Source: Thozetella sp. PMI_491 (lineage: Eukaryota; Ascomycota; Sordariomycetes; Chaetosphaeriales; Chaetosphaeriaceae). From it: a DNA stretch of 64,000 nucleotides. The position numbers were made by a program, and so were the translations under genes. How positions within the stretch are numbered: position 1 is the first letter of the stretch; the number at the start of each line of letters is the position of its first letter. Below, piece by piece: positions 1 to 13,406 of the stretch. The notes under the pieces are model-generated. The model was not told the DNA's origin, did no database searches, and was given only the letters and a program-made list of their open reading frames with translations. The DNA lies in contig MU270067.1 in assembly GCA_021432635.1 (NCBI GenBank), forward strand, positions 310,001 to 374,000, given 5' to 3'.

Positions 1-3000
1 GGACAAGAACTCGTTGCGCATCTTCATACGGAGAGCCTTGGTCATCTGCCGCTCGTTGTCGAAGTTGATGATGCTAGCGATGAAATCGTCTCGTCGTACG
101 ACGGCCTGGACCTGTTTCCAGTCGCTGACCTTATGACCGATCAACGTGCACACCGAATCCAGCGCCAGCCGAACACCCTGGGGAGGGGAGCTCATGGACC
201 GGACCTCCGTCAGATGTTGTCGCTTGATGTTGCTGACGGATGCCTTGGCTTCCTCGACAGCAGGCTCCGCCCTTGCTAGATCTTGCAGCACAACCTTCTT
301 TCGGGTAGCTACCTCCGCTTCCTGGACCTCCAAGGCGGCCTGGATCTCGAGAGATGTATTCTTGCGCTGTTCAGCCTCTCGCTGGTCAGCAACCATGCGT
401 TGCAGCTTCTCGTTGGCTTCAGCATCCTTCTGCTCAAGCTGCGCCTTCTTCTCAGCCAAGCTGACGCGAAGATCGCGGACCTTGTCGACAGTGTCCCTAA
501 GCTTCTCCAGACCAACGTTGAGATGGCGCTGTTGTTCCTCTAGGTCTTCTCGCTTTTCGTTGTACAGCTTGACATATTGGGCAACGAAGTCTAAGAAGTG
601 ACGAGGAGTAAGGAAGGTAACCTTGCCTTGCTGCGTGAGCAACTTGGCATTGAAACGTTGCAGAGAGTAGTGCATATAGACCATCGAGTTAACAACCGTC
701 TCGCGATGCGATGGGGGAAGGCTGAGGCCACGGTAGGCGACCGGAATGGTGTCGGGAGCAGTGAAGTTGGGCCGGTCCAAGTCGACAGAATAGGTGAGCT
801 CGTGGGCGACCTGGAAGAGAGCTTGGTCGGACCAGTCGCCAAACCAGTTTAGCACGCAACGATTGAACAGCGCAGGTGAGGTGGCAGCCTTCGAAGAGAG
901 GCCGTCTTCGGGTGGGTTCATCGTAAAAACGACGTGCAGATTCTTGACGATCTGACCGGTGAACCATTTGTACAGCTCCTCCTGGGAGTCTAGGAGTAGG
1001 CCCTGTCGCTGCGCGCCCTCCTTGCAAGCCGTCATGAGCGCAGCAAGGTCGTCTCCCTCGAATAGCCCAGGAACCTCAGCGTTGGCCAAGAGTGTGTTCA
1101 TGCGCTCTAGGAAGCCCGAGTCAAGAACGTTTGACTCGTCCATGATGAAGCATATCTTTTCACCCTTGCAGCCACAACGGCGAAGGACCTCCCGGAGATC
1201 TTCGTCAAAGTCTTCGGCAGAATACTTGCCGTGGACCTTGATCTGGAAGACCTTGAGGCCGTTCATCCAGGCGACGAATCGAGATAGTGTCGTCTTACCG
1301 CTGCCGCTTACACCAATCAGGATCAAATGACCCTGGGGCTGGCGGAAGACACGGTCGATACGAAGCACGTGTTCAAGCACATCATTGAAGAGAATGAGGG
1401 GAACGTCGACCTCTTCTTCGCAAAAGGTCCTAAGCCTGGCCTTGACGAAATCGCGAAGCTGTTCCCGGTCAACTGGGACGTAGTGCTTCGAGAGCCAGTT
1501 CGAGAAAAGAATTGGGCCACCAAGGGCTTTTTGCTCGTCAATGGTAGGGAACAAGTCCATCGCAATTCTCCGAACAGCGTCATCGGTCCACTTTCGTTCA
1601 TCCTCGGCCACCAAACGATCTTGGAACAGTCGCAGAGCTTCGTGAGCCCAGATCCGGATGAGGCCTTCCACGGATAGAGTCTCGAGCGGGCGGATGGCCT
1701 CGTATACACCACGCACCCATCGTGTCAACTCACGAGGACTGTAGACGTAATGGGGCTGGATCTTGGGCGTGAAGCGCTGCTGCGACTCCAGATAGAACTT
1801 GACCATGGCTTGAGTGAGAGGCTCAGCATATCCCCGCAGCGAGGGGATGATCTTGAGCACGGCCGAGTTGAAGGTACCATAGATCTGGAGCAGTGACTGC
1901 TCGCCGGGGTAGTCGACCATAATGAGCGGCGCGTGGCGCAGGAAACGGGCGCCCATAGGGGTACGGCCAGCATCGGTAGGCGGGTTACAAGCACCAACGA
2001 ACTGAATACGGTCAAGCGTGACCCAAGATTTGTCTGAGGTTCTCCAGAATCCATTATGCTCGACTAGTTGGCGGAGGAAAGAGATGGCTCGCTGGGTTCC
2101 ATACTTGTCAGGAGCCGGTAGGTTGATCTCGTCACAGAAGATGACAAGCCAGCGGCCGATCTGAGTGGGCGAAAGCATGACACCGTTGAGTGTCTTCTTG
2201 TACTCGCAGTACTGCTCGAACGTCTTGATCAGGAGGTCCGGCGTAGTGGCACTGGAGAAGTTGAGACCGACAACCTCCATATTGGGCAGCTTCCGGAGGG
2301 CGCTGAAGAGCGTCATCGTTTTACCCGAGCCAGGAGGACCGCAAAGAAGCAGCGGCTTGTGTTCGGCAAGCCAGGAGTACAAAACATCCTCATGGCGGAC
2401 CGTGTCAAGTGTTGGAATGACCACATCGGTTTGGGTGACCGAGTGGGTGTTGACCTCGATGGTAGGGACTTGGTTCTGCCAAGGTGTCCATTCCGCCTTG
2501 GGCAGTGTCACGTCGAAGTCAATCAGCGAGCTGCTGGCCTCCAAGGGCGGTGAACCGAAGTTAGCTAGACTGGCAACGTTGTCACCGAATGCTTTGCGGT
2601 CCAGCAGCGGGCAATCGCCCGTCAAGGCCCACACCAGAGCTAGGAGAAGCTTCTTGGAGAGGTAAGCTTCCACCTGCTCAGGTTCGAGAGGGAAGTCTGA
2701 GTGCTGGCCGTTGTACTCGATGATATCCCGTACTGACTTGTTGAGGAGGGAAAAGAGTGTGTTTAGTACTCGGGCGACTGTAAACTCCATGATGTGGTTG
2801 TACTGTTGAGCCTGCTGCAACGCGGCCAGGATGAAATCGTCGCCTGTGAGATACGCCCGCAGGAGATCTGCTGCGTGAGACTGAGCCGCCAAGGTCTTGG
2901 TGGAGTTCTGACCAGAGGCAACGGCATCTTCATCTAGGTCTTCGAAGGCCACAGTCCGAAGAGACTCGATATAGTTGGCCACCATCATACTAGGAGTGAC

Positions 3001-6000
3001 GGTATCTTCACTGAACCAGACCATACCGCAACGACTCACAGTGGCAAGGGTGGCATACTTTAAGTTCTCGACCTCGAACATGATGCGGACGTTCGGCGGA
3101 AGATTGAGACGTTCTCCGTTGGGAAGTGTGAGCAGTTTGTTGTCATCTAGGACACTGTTCAAGTTTTCGACCCACTCGGGATCGACGTCGCCATCGAAGA
3201 CGATCCAGTGCCGCTTGGAGTCTTCACCACGGAGATTATCGACAATCTTTCGCAGGATGCTAGTGAACAGACCGTCCGTCCATTCTCTCGTAGTAGAGTC
3301 CAGGTTACCGTAGAGTGCTTCCTTGGACATGACCTTGGAGTCAATGACATGTGAGACTCCTTCGACGCCTTCGACTTGCTGCAGAGCATCAATAAGTAGC
3401 CTCCAGGCGGCCGATTTTCCGGAGCCAGAATTTCCAACCATCATGACACCGTGGTGTATCTTCTGGATCTGGTAGAGTTGCAAGACCTTGGTCATCCAGG
3501 TGTCGTTGACTACGAGTTGTCTCTCGTCGGCCAACCGGCGAATAGCCTCCTCCAGCTGGTCCAAGCTGGCAGGCACGTACCGTACGCCAGGGAAGCATAC
3601 CTCCTCAATGTCCATCATAATATCGACATCACTCTTGATAAGTTTGGGGGCAATCGTCTCGCGAATGCTCTGGACAATGATCTCGGGTTCCACCACCTCT
3701 TCTGCACCGATGCTGCCGTCGCTGTGGGTAAGCCGAGCTCGCTTCAAGCCGCCGGAGCTAACCAGGACGCTCTTCAAGGCACGAAGGCCAAAATCGTAGT
3801 GAGCTTGCTTGGAGAGCTTGGCTGAGCATTGGTCGAAGAAGGGGACTGTTTGCTTGGACAACTGCTTCGCTTGGTTAAATCCCTGCGAGTACAGCATGAC
3901 CTCGGCGATGAGCTCCTTGTCGGGCTTTGACATGGCAACGCTGCGGAAAAGCTTCTTCAGATTGTCGGGCAGGTTGGATCGGCCAGCATAGCCTGGGTTC
4001 ATGGTAATGAAAATCCCGGTGTTGGCATTGACGCGAAGCTGTCGGCCCACGAGTTCGATCTGAGACTTCTCGTCTTCGGCGCCTTGCTTCAGACCAAGTT
4101 GGATGTTCTGGATCTGCTGAGAAACGGCAGACAAGATGCGCTCCTCCAGACGATTGAACTCATCGAAACAACCCCAGGCACCGACCTGGCAGATACCCAG
4201 GAAAATGCGGCCCATGGCCTGGAAATCGAAGGTGTCGTCACAGCAGAAGACAAGAGTGAAGCGGCCGAGCTGCACACCCAGAGCTTTGACCGACTCCGTC
4301 TTGCCTGTTCCGGCAGGGCCGTATGGAGACCCGCCTAGACGTTGGCATAGACCTTGTGTGAGGGTGAGGAAGCATCGGTCTGTAAGCGGCGTACGCACCA
4401 GCCTGTCAGGTACACCAAGATATTCGAATCCGTAGTTTAGCTTGGCATTTGCCATCTTGATGTGGAGGCGCTGTAGGAAATCTCCCTCGGGTACGTAGAC
4501 GTAGCGCATTTGCAAGAGCCACATGTAGTGGGTAGGCGTGCTTGCGTTGAGCTTTACCAGCTTCTCAATTACATCCCGCTGGTGGACGCATTCTGTAATG
4601 AGCGCCTCGCACTTCTTCCTCATGAGAACGTCAAGGTCTCCCAGTACAGTGCTGGCGAGTAGGCGAAGCACTTGAACCTCGCGTTCGTAGAGTGACTGGA
4701 GGGTCTTGCCTCCATCCTGGAGAGACTGGTCCACGCAAGTCGTCCAGACAACCTGGGTAGCGAGAACGACAATCTGGCTAGGGTACGCCTCCATGAATGC
4801 GTTGAGCTTGGTCTGATCGATGGTGTCTCCGGAGAAGATGGGAGCGAAGTCGTCCACTGCCTCGGCGAGCAGCTCGGCGAGCGTGGCTTTCATACCATTT
4901 TCCAGGAGCGCTAGCCAGTCGTTAATTCGAGGTGTCTTGACGAGGTTGATGTCCTTCTTGAGCCGGACCACCTCTCCTTCCTTGGAAGTAAAACCGGAGA
5001 TGATTCCGTCATCGTCCATGACCAAACCAGTCAGCCCAGCAAACATCTTCTTGAAGTGTTTCGCGATGCGCAGCGTGTCGTTGCTGTTGCCAATCATCTC
5101 GAGGAGATCCTCATCACCTACGAAGTAGAATCGAGGGAAGGAAACACGCTCCTTTTCGAGATACTCTCCGAGGGCCTTCTGGATCTTGTTGAGGAGCTCG
5201 GCTAGACGCTCAAGCGACTTTTGAACATTGGGGATGTTGAGCACGTCTAGAACATAGGGAGATTTGTAGACCTTCTTCATGACGGCTGAGAATTCGCTGT
5301 TGATATTCTGAAACCGGGAGGACTCGACAGGGAGAAGGTGCTTGATGTCGGCGTTGCCGGTGAAAACACCCTCGAGGTAAACCCATTGGCGCTGAACATC
5401 AATCCACACGTCGAAAAGGACGTGAACTCGGTTCAACTTGTCCTCCCAGGACGATGCTTCCTCCTCGAACTCCTTGTAGTAAGGGGAATGCTTCATAGCC
5501 TGCAGCGAGTTCAAGTTCTCACTGCACTTGGCAAAGAGATCGTCCCAGCCACGAATTAGACGACATTTGTTTTGGTAGTTGACCAGCTCCAGGTTGTAGC
5601 TAGACCACGTCTCCCGAACTTGCTTCAAGAACTCCTCCAAGGCCATCTCGCCTTGCGCCTGGATGATGATGTCCTTGATGATCGCCTCAGTAGCTACTAG
5701 GTTGAGATCCCAGACGTCGCCGAGTGTCATTGAGTTCGGTAGGTATCGCTTGCCCGGCTTGAGATCTTTGTAGATCTTGGTCCAGTGCCGCTCACGAACG
5801 GCCTCGGATTTGAGATCACCTAGCATGGGATTGACCTTCATGTACTGGCGGAGGATGTTTTGAATGTGTTCGAACGCAGCATACTGCCGCATCCTGCTGG
5901 GCATCTCCTTGGTCATCTTGATGAGATTATCAATAGACGACCTAATCTTGCGAGGCTGGACGCTGTTCCACAATATCTCGCGGAGGTCGTTGAGGTTCTT

Positions 6001-9000
6001 CCAGATGGTAGAAAGCGATGCCCAGACAGATTTGAAGTCTTGGACTTCCTCGAGTATCACCCCAAGAGACGAATCCGGGGTAGCTGGGAGATCAAGTGCC
6101 TCCTTGGCTTTGGCCACCATCTCTGACTCTTCTTGTAGCTTGGTGATCCGGGCCTCGAACGACGCCAACGTCGCAGAAGCGACGTCTGGAGCGATCGTCC
6201 CGGAGACGGGCTTCTCTTCGTTCCACTGGGCAGCAATCTCGGTGATCTTGTCGATGACGACCTTGTCCTGCGCGATGATTTGCGCACGCAGAGCATCTGT
6301 CTGATCCTGTACGAGCTTCGCCTTGCGAGCGAGGAGATCGTTCAGTGTCGTCCAAAGGCCATCCATCTGCTCAGCATGCAGCCAGTCGTTGGGGAACTGG
6401 TATCGCTGTCGGACTAGGGTAGACTCTCCTTGCCGGAACGTCTCAATCTCTGGCGCCCATGCCTTGACCTGGCGTTTGCAGCTCTGGACAATGGTAATAA
6501 ACTGCACTGCCTCGGCGGTCGAGTTTGCGGACATGGCCTGGCCCTCGAGGTCATTGCGAGCCTTCTCGACTTCGGCGTAAACATCCCGCATGCGATTGCC
6601 AAGGCGGCTGGCGAATTTGATAAGTATGTCATGCTGCCACTGGTCGTACTTGGCGTTCACTTTTGTCTGCACCTGGTCGTAATCAATCGTGATGTGGCCA
6701 AACGAGCGGCTAACCTCGGTCGTATCAAATGTTTGCCGAGTCTTGCGAATCTCCTGGAGAAGCTGGAGCCAACGGGACAGCTGGTCTCCAAGGAGGGAGT
6801 ATACGTGCTCAGACTGCAGGTCCCAGAGCGACTGGAACTGCAGCCATTTGTCGACATAGGTACCGATTTCACGCAACTTTTTCTCGATCGACGTCTGCAC
6901 GCGCATGAGAGCATCCGTGCATTCGCCGGGGAGGTCGTTGAAGCGAGGCTCGTCATATACAGCCGTGCTGAGGCTCATCTGGTACCGTGTGGCCTTGATC
7001 TGATTTAGGTTGCAGATGACTCCAATCCACTCCTGGAGGTGGGAGAACCAGCTAGCCCTTGCAAACTCGAGAGGAGGGTCAAGGTAAATGACCTGATTGC
7101 GCATCGTGATTTCGTGGACAAGCTTCTTAACAACTGGAGTATCCGCCTTTGCAGCTTCAGCAGTCTCAGCTTGTCTCTTGCGCTCGGCAGGAAGTCCAGC
7201 AAACTCATCCTCGAAGGCCTCAATCCACGCCTGGATGGCATGCTGAAGACGGGCGAGCAGTGCGGTCTTAATTTGCCGGTTCATGCCCTCGACCCAGTGG
7301 CCGAGGTTGACATATTGCTCCAGGTTGAGCTGGTCAACGGCTTTTTGGATCGTCTCGAGTCGGTCCTCGAACGCCTTCACCTCATACGGACACGTGCTAA
7401 GCTCCACAAGAGCTTTCTGGATAGTGGTGTGAATAGTAGAGAGTGTTATGGTCTTAGTCTGCAGCAAGGAGACAGAGGCAGCGAACTCGCGAACGAAGAG
7501 CACGTGCCTGCTTTCCCCTGACTTCGGGAAGTCCAAGCTGCCATTTGGCAGGTGTGCCGTCGGTTTGAAGTGGAGCTCGTATGTATTGACGAACGACTCC
7601 CACTTCAGCGGAACACCCTTGGCGACCAAGGCGTTGACCTCGTTGCGATGTCCACTTAGCAGGACCGCTACCTCGGGCATCTCAGAGATTTGTCGGTTCG
7701 TTTGCGCGAAGGTTCTCACGCTCTCCATGAGGCTTACAGCATATGGGTACACTCTCTTCGCCTCCTTGGCAACGTTGTTGATGGAGTGTGGGACGGCGAA
7801 GTTGAGCCATACCAGGTTCCGAGTCTCCTTAAACAATGCTATGACCTGAGGATCGAAGTTTACCACGAGCTCGAGCGTGTTGCCAGCCGATCGGATCTTA
7901 TTGATGGTGAAGAGCAGTCCGCTGATGGAGATCTGCTTCCGCTGGACATCGTGAAGCCACGCCTCGAAGATAGGGCGGGTATCAAGCTTCTTGCGGAAGA
8001 GTTCACTCTCGCTCTGAAGCCGCTGGCCTTCGGCATGGAGCGCCCAGTCGTTGCCAAGTACATCTTCTACCTTCTTCATGTACCCATCGAGCTGGCGCTC
8101 GATCTGTCGTGCCCAGATGATCGCGCCGGAGACGGGAGGGAGATCGTGCAATTGCGCCATAGCATGAGCTTCCGAATGGCCATATTGGAGCTTGAATCGC
8201 TCATGGAGGGCCGCGATGGCCTGCTTGACATTCTCGATGAGCTGCGTCTGATACTCGGCAATGGCACCGCGAATCTTGGGCCGCACGAACAGTGCGTTGA
8301 ACTTTGAAAAGACGCGGAACATTTCGTTGGCGTTCTTGGCTGTGGCAAGTCGGTCTCGCAGCCGGGCAATGATGGAGTTTTCTACTCGCGAGGTTCGCTC
8401 GTTGTACGTGTTCTCGGCCCTGACCCATTTTTGGGTGCCTTCGGGCGTGACATCAAGGAGGTCGACATTCTTCAGGGCTTCCCAAGCCTGCTTGACTTCC
8501 TCGACAGCGTCGACATCGCCAATCTCTTCGACAACGGCCGTCCCGTTCACGCTGGGGCCACTGGTCACGCCATTCTCGGTTGCCTTAGGCCCAAGAACGT
8601 TGACGATCGTCCGCTGAAGTTGCTCATGGTTGTCGCGGAAGTTACCCACGTAGGCAAGACGCGCCTGTAGATCGGCGTGGCGCGGGTTGATCTTGATGGG
8701 AATGAACTTTTCTTGCTTTCGGCGCGTGACCTCTCGCGCGACATTGGTAAACTCCTTGGCGTTTTCGTCCCAAGTGCTGAAGATCTTGTTGGCTTGCTTC
8801 ATGGTGCTGCGGAATTCTTGGTAGTCTAGATTCACGAGCTCGGTGCCGGGCAGAAGGCGATGGAGTACTTCGTCAAGGTCGGCCGAGATGGCCTCCACCA
8901 GGGGGAGGGCTCGCCGAACCGGGTAAGGGCATATCCTCAGCTTCTTGTTGAGATGGGTAAAGATCTGGCTGATGGCTTCCTGTACCTTTGGAAGGGAGGT

Positions 9001-10203
9001 CGAGGATAGCAGCTCGTCGAGCGGGAAGTCCCTCATGAGCTGGTTGTACTTTTGCACTTTATCCATAGCCTCCTTCAGTCCCGTGTCGGACGAGAAGCTG
9101 ATCGTCGCTTGGAATCGCTTTGCCTGTTTAAGAATATCTAGGGTAAGCTGGACACCGTCACTTCGGAGTTGGCTCTCGATGCCCTCTAGTGCGGACTCCA
9201 TGGATAGCCAGAAGTTGATCTCCTGTGCCGCCGTACCGGTGGTTGGATCCCTTGACATCTTGGTGATCACCTGGATCGACTTGATCCAGTTGTTCACGGT
9301 AGCCTGCAAGTTATTCAGAAATGTGCTGTCCTGGAGCAACGAGGGCGGAATCTGGTCCAAACTTGGGCGGACCTTGCCCATAGCCTGGGCTTCCTCGACG
9401 GCGCTCTGCACGAGCGGGTGAAACGGGAGGGAGACCTCGGGTATCTCGACATTCTGCTGCAAATGCGAGAGACTCAGCTCAAGCTCTGTCCATCTCTTCT
9501 TGGTAACTGGAATTCCTGTCTTCGCATCGACGTCAGGCCGCGCCCTTGCGCCGTTGAGCATCTGTTGGCTCTTCGTGCTCGCGTCAAAGTATGGGGCCAA
9601 GCCATTATGGAGATACAGCTGCAGGATTTCGTACGGTGAGGCGGTCGGACCTTGTTCGGTAGCGGTCGACGAGAGGTAGGCCGGGCCGGGAAGGTTCAGC
9701 ATTTGAATCTGCGACGTTATCGGGACGCTAGGGTCGAGCGGCTGGGGCCGCTTGAGCAGAATGAGAGAGGCCACCGTTGTGGAGGAGGATGCTAAGTCGA
9801 AGGCTATGGTATAGGTGTGTACAGGGGCATCTAAGGTTGCTAGCTGTCAGTAGCTGGGACACGGGGAGGGTGTTTTCTGTTGCGCAGGGAGATGGACGGC
9901 CATCGACGTACGCTGTTCGGAATCTCCGTTCTCCAGAGCGTTCGTCGGGGCGAGGTCCTTCTGTATGTACATAGCGACCTGCGAGTCGGCCGCGAAGCGA
10001 GAGCATTGCTGCAGAGTCTCCGGGTGCCGGGCTTTCGAGAGCAAACTGCCGGGGGATTCCAGTTCTTCTCTGGTGGCACCCAGCGTAGCTTCGAGTAGGA
10101 CCACCAGGTGGTCGACCACGCGCGCCGGGTCGATGGTGGCGAAGGATGGGCTGGTCACCCCGTTGGAGCCCGGGTTAGGGGCCTGGGGAGATACCACATC
10201 CAT
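1..10203 (-). CDS. nudA: cytoplasmic dynein heavy chain (5' part, cut by window edge)
   Basis: Motor subunit of cytoplasmic dynein, the minus-end-directed microtubule ATPase that moves nuclei and endosomes in hyphae (nudA of Aspergillus, ro-1 of Neurospora). Exon 1 is 10203-9912; the ATG at 10203 opens a typical fungal dynein N-terminus. A 71- or 80-nt intron (donor GTACGT at 9911) separates it from one long exon running from 9839 or 9830 off the left edge. The frame stays open for about 3377 residues. The tail and linker come first, followed by four P-loops: AAA1 GPAGTGKT (about residue 1938, Walker B CFDEFNR near 1998), AAA2 GNSGSGKS (about 2233), AAA3 GPPGSGKT (about 2598) and AAA4 GVSGSGKT (about 2940). 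The charged stalk helix CC1 occupies about 3190-3300, and the window ends inside the microtubule-binding domain. AAA5, AAA6 and the C-terminal domain lie outside. Identification is very secure; the exact 3' splice site is open. Confidence 0.97.
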
Positions 10204-11579
10204 CGTCCGAGGTTCGTGGGCCGTAGGAGTAGAGCGTGCTCGATCACGGAGGGACGGGTATCATTGCTTTGAGGAGACGAGGGCTTCTAAACCAAACAGG
10301 CGTCTCGTGGCGGGTCGTCGGGCGGGTTATTAAAAGAGGAATACGGTCGTCTAAAATCACGAGGCGCGAAATAAAGAAAGAAGGAGCGGCGTGGCGCGGG
10401 TATCTCTTTCGGGTTCGCCAACAAATGTCGCCCACCGTTGATGGAAAATGCAGAGGTAAAAAGCTTCGGTCATGGTACAAGTTTCCCTCTCCTACAGCAT
10501 ACTACGCGACGCGGCAATGTGTCAGGGGCATAAAGGAACAGACCCACTTTCATGTGTAGCTGTCCTGATTGGGTCACACTGGGGCGACGGCTCATCCATT
10601 GTGGGCCCTGCCTTGCTGGCACAGACCACACGCCCTCACGGACAAGCTGCCCGCGACGGCGGTTTCGTTCTTGCCATTCCCTTGCGGGTCTTTTGCTAAT
10701 AAAGGATCCCGAATCTTAGTAGTTGAAGCAAGGGAGCAAGAGCAAGGGGGAGTCAGTCATGCTCTATACAAAACAGGATTTTGTTTTTAAGAAAGAAAGA
10801 AAAAAAAAAAAGGCACCAAACATCATACAGAGATGTCTGCGCAGAGGCATAGTAGCATACAATGAGACCTAGACTGCATACTCAGCATATGACTTCTTTT
10901 CCTGTTTGGGAGGGGAGAAGGGAAGAAGGAAAAGGGGGGGGTAAAGTAAAATAAGAGAGCAGATTGTCTGACCACACTCTCGACCCTTCGATGGGGTTTC
11001 CAGTGGCTCCTGCGGGTATCCGCCAGGTGGCTGCTATACCCTGTTCAGTCGTCTTTTGGCCACCCCGGAGGGGTTGATTGAGAGAACATTCAACGTCTCC
11101 TAGTCGACTTTTTTGTCGAAGCTCCTGCCGATTGAACGACACAACGCTTTTACCTCTTTTGATTCTCATTCGCATCAAGACATGTTCGTGTGGCTGCTCC
11201 CCAGCTGGGCCGATTTCGTTTGCGAATTTTGTTTACTGCTTCGGGTGATCGCTTACCCAGCCCACCGTGGCAGCAAACCTTCAAGTCATCATTCAGCTCC
11301 ATATCAACCGTAAATACACCATCCTGTCCCTCCAAAGGCCTCCTTCGCTGTGCACCGTCCCTCGTCATGCATTTCAAATTGGGCCCCTTGGAGATACCCT
11401 TCCGCCTGAGAGCGATCCTTTCCCGCCGAGAATAAAGAAACAACCTGTGCCAGCCAACGCCGATGCTTTCCCTCAACAGTCCTATTTTTCCCAAACGTTA
11501 AAAATGCCGTAAGCAAATCCGCAATGCTCCGGCCCGGAGCAAGACAGGTGAATTGGTGCATTCGTTCCAAATGCCCAGC
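10204..11579. other. intergenic: dynein 5' region and 3' region of the FAR1-like gene
   Basis: Both flanking genes read leftwards, so this 1.4 kb should hold the dynein promoter and leader (left part) and the 3' UTR of the FAR1-like gene (right part). There is an A-rich run at about 10788-10811 and a G-rich run near 10930. No conserved reading frame was recognised. Confidence 0.6.
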
Positions 11580-13406
11580 TCACGAGTTTGTTGGCGCAGC
11601 TCCAGCTCCAGAGTCGTTGTCCGAGAGCCGGACCATTACACGCTGGTTGCATATGTCGATGAACATCTCGAACTTCTCGATGATCTTGTCCTTCTCGCGG
11701 ATCTTCTCCTTCAGCTCGTCGATCTCCTTCTTGCTGTCTTCCTTCAGTTTGTCCAGCTCCTCGCGTGTCTTTTGGATTTCTCGGCGGAGATCGGCACGAA
11801 TGCGCTCCTCCGCCGATGGGTGAGGTTTGCTGTAAATGGCTGCCCGGTTCTCTGCCAGCCCAGTGGCAACCTTCTGGGGATTCCGGTTGATGGCGGCCCT
11901 GGCGTTGTAAATGTCGCGGGGTAACAGGGGCACATGAGGGTTCTCGGTTTGCAGTATCTCCAAGGTCTGGCTGACACCGACGCCTGCGACCGTTAGCGGA
12001 CTATTTTTCGTCGGCCCGTCGTAATCACGCATACCGGATTCTTTAAGACTCTTTACTGCGGCCACCATCTTGCTGTCAAGCTTCCTCGCGGCGGGGTGGA
12101 GGAGGGGGCTCTCGCTCGGTCCGTGGTTGTGTTTGAGGTGGATGGGGTCGGGGCGGTAGCGGACAGTCCACTGCGTGCGTTGCTCGATAGCGAAGAAGCC
12201 GAATTGGCAGTCACATTTTCGAGAAGACGTCTTCCGCTTCCGCATCTCCGGGCTGACCCGCCGAGGGGGCTTCCCAGCACGGTCACAGACGAACAGGACC
12301 TTCTTCAATCCCGGAACCGTCTTCTTGGACCGCCCGATCACAATGGCGTATCCGACGGATGTGCAGTAGGATAAGACATGCTTGTGAACGGCCTCGAGAG
12401 TCGGGAAGCTGCCGCCCTCCGGGGGGGCAGACATGAGCTCGCCCATGGGTGCTCGCGGGACGAACGGCGTGCCGTCGATCAGCTTGGGCTCAAGCGAGCT
12501 GTCGCCGTCCCCTTCATCCTGGCTTCCCAAATCCATATCGTCATCGTGGTGGCTGTCTTGCACGGGTGTGGGCGGGGCGGGCTGGGGTGGGGTCTGCTGC
12601 TGCGGGACCTGTTGCACCTGCTGAACTTGCTGCACCTGGGGGATCTGAGAAATCTGGGAGATCTGGGGGATCTGGGGGATCTGGGAGATCTGAGCCTGGG
12701 TCGGAGGAAGATTCTGTTGGGGAGGGGGATGGGGGGTCGATTGCTGCGAGATGACGGGCGTATCGTTGTGCGGGACGGGTTGGCTGAGCGACTGGGTCAA
12801 GGGCGGCTGGCTCAGCGGCTGCTGCTGATTCCGAGGTTGTTGAGCAAGACTCTGCGGCGGCAATGGCTGCTGGGCGATGGACTGCTGGGTCATAGGCGGT
12901 TGGCTCAGAGGCTGTTGGGCCATTGGGGGTTGGCTCATGGCCTGTTGGCTAGCCAGGGCCGGCTGGTGCTGGGGATGAGACTGAGCCATCGGCGGTTGAC
13001 TCAGTTGCTGAGGGTTCATGGGCTGCTGGCTGAGAGGTTGAGAGTTCATCTGCTGTTGCATGTAGGAGAGTGGCTGGGAAGCCTGGGGAGGCATCTGTCG
13101 CGGAGCAGAGGGACGCTGGGGGCGTCCGGGCAGGGCGGGTGACGCATGGCTCGGGGGCGGCCGCGCGCCATTTTGCACGCCGGGGACGCTGGCAACCTGA
13201 CTCGTCGATGGCGCGGTCTGGAAGAGATGATGAGGATAGGTGCCCTGCGGGGCTTGTTGAGGTGCGTAGGCCTGAGGTTGATATGGGGACGCGTGCTGGG
13301 GGAGCGATGGTGAAGGCTTGTTCGGCGGGTGCGTCGGGGGGAAAGCGGCGGAGCGTCGCAGGCCATTAATTCCAAAGGAAAGGCCTGGGTGGCTCGACGC
13401 CGACAT
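11580..13406 (-). CDS. FAR1-type zinc-finger protein, Q/P-rich N-terminus
   Basis: Predicted nuclear DNA-binding protein of 608 residues in a single exon from the ATG at 13406. Residues 1 to about 290 are low complexity (Q, P, S, with repeated QPL/QPPM-type units and QIPQIS-type steps), as in activation domains. Residues about 340-430 fit the FAR1/WRKY-GCM1 fold: a FVCDRAG cysteine, the KCDCQF pair and a terminal HNH (H426, H428) in the usual order C..C..HxH. A charged helical segment (about 535-585, many E/K/R heptads) is a likely coiled coil for dimerisation, and the protein ends soon after it. FAR1 domains descend from MULE transposases, but no transposase catalytic region follows here, so this looks like a domesticated regulator. 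Targets are unknown. The gene lies in tandem upstream of dynein on the same strand. Confidence 0.85.
   Translation of the reverse strand: MSASSHPGLSFGINGLRRSAAFPPTHPPNKPSPSLPQHASPYQPQAYAPQQAPQGTYPHHLFQTAPSTSQVASVPGVQNGARPPPSHASPALPGRPQRPSAPRQMPPQASQPLSYMQQQMNSQPLSQQPMNPQQLSQPPMAQSHPQHQPALASQQAMSQPPMAQQPLSQPPMTQQSIAQQPLPPQSLAQQPRNQQQPLSQPPLTQSLSQPVPHNDTPVISQQSTPHPPPQQNLPPTQAQISQIPQIPQISQISQIPQVQQVQQVQQVPQQQTPPQPAPPTPVQDSHHDDDMDLGSQDEGDGDSSLEPKLIDGTPFVPRAPMGELMSAPPEGGSFPTLEAVHKHVLSYCTSVGYAIVIGRSKKTVPGLKKVLFVCDRAGKPPRRVSPEMRKRKTSSRKCDCQFGFFAIEQRTQWTVRYRPDPIHLKHNHGPSESPLLHPAARKLDSKMVAAVKSLKESGMRDYDGPTKNSPLTVAGVGVSQTLEILQTENPHVPLLPRDIYNARAAINRNPQKVATGLAENRAAIYSKPHPSAEERIRADLRREIQKTREELDKLKEDSKKEIDELKEKIREKDKIIEKFEMFIDICNQRVMVRLSDNDSGAGAAPTNS

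Noticed and set aside
12378-13142. Leucine/glycine-rich open frame of 254 codons on the plus strand
   Set aside because: It is the complement of the CAG/CCG-rich repeats encoding the Q/P-rich part of the FAR1-like protein; the leucine repeats are an artefact.
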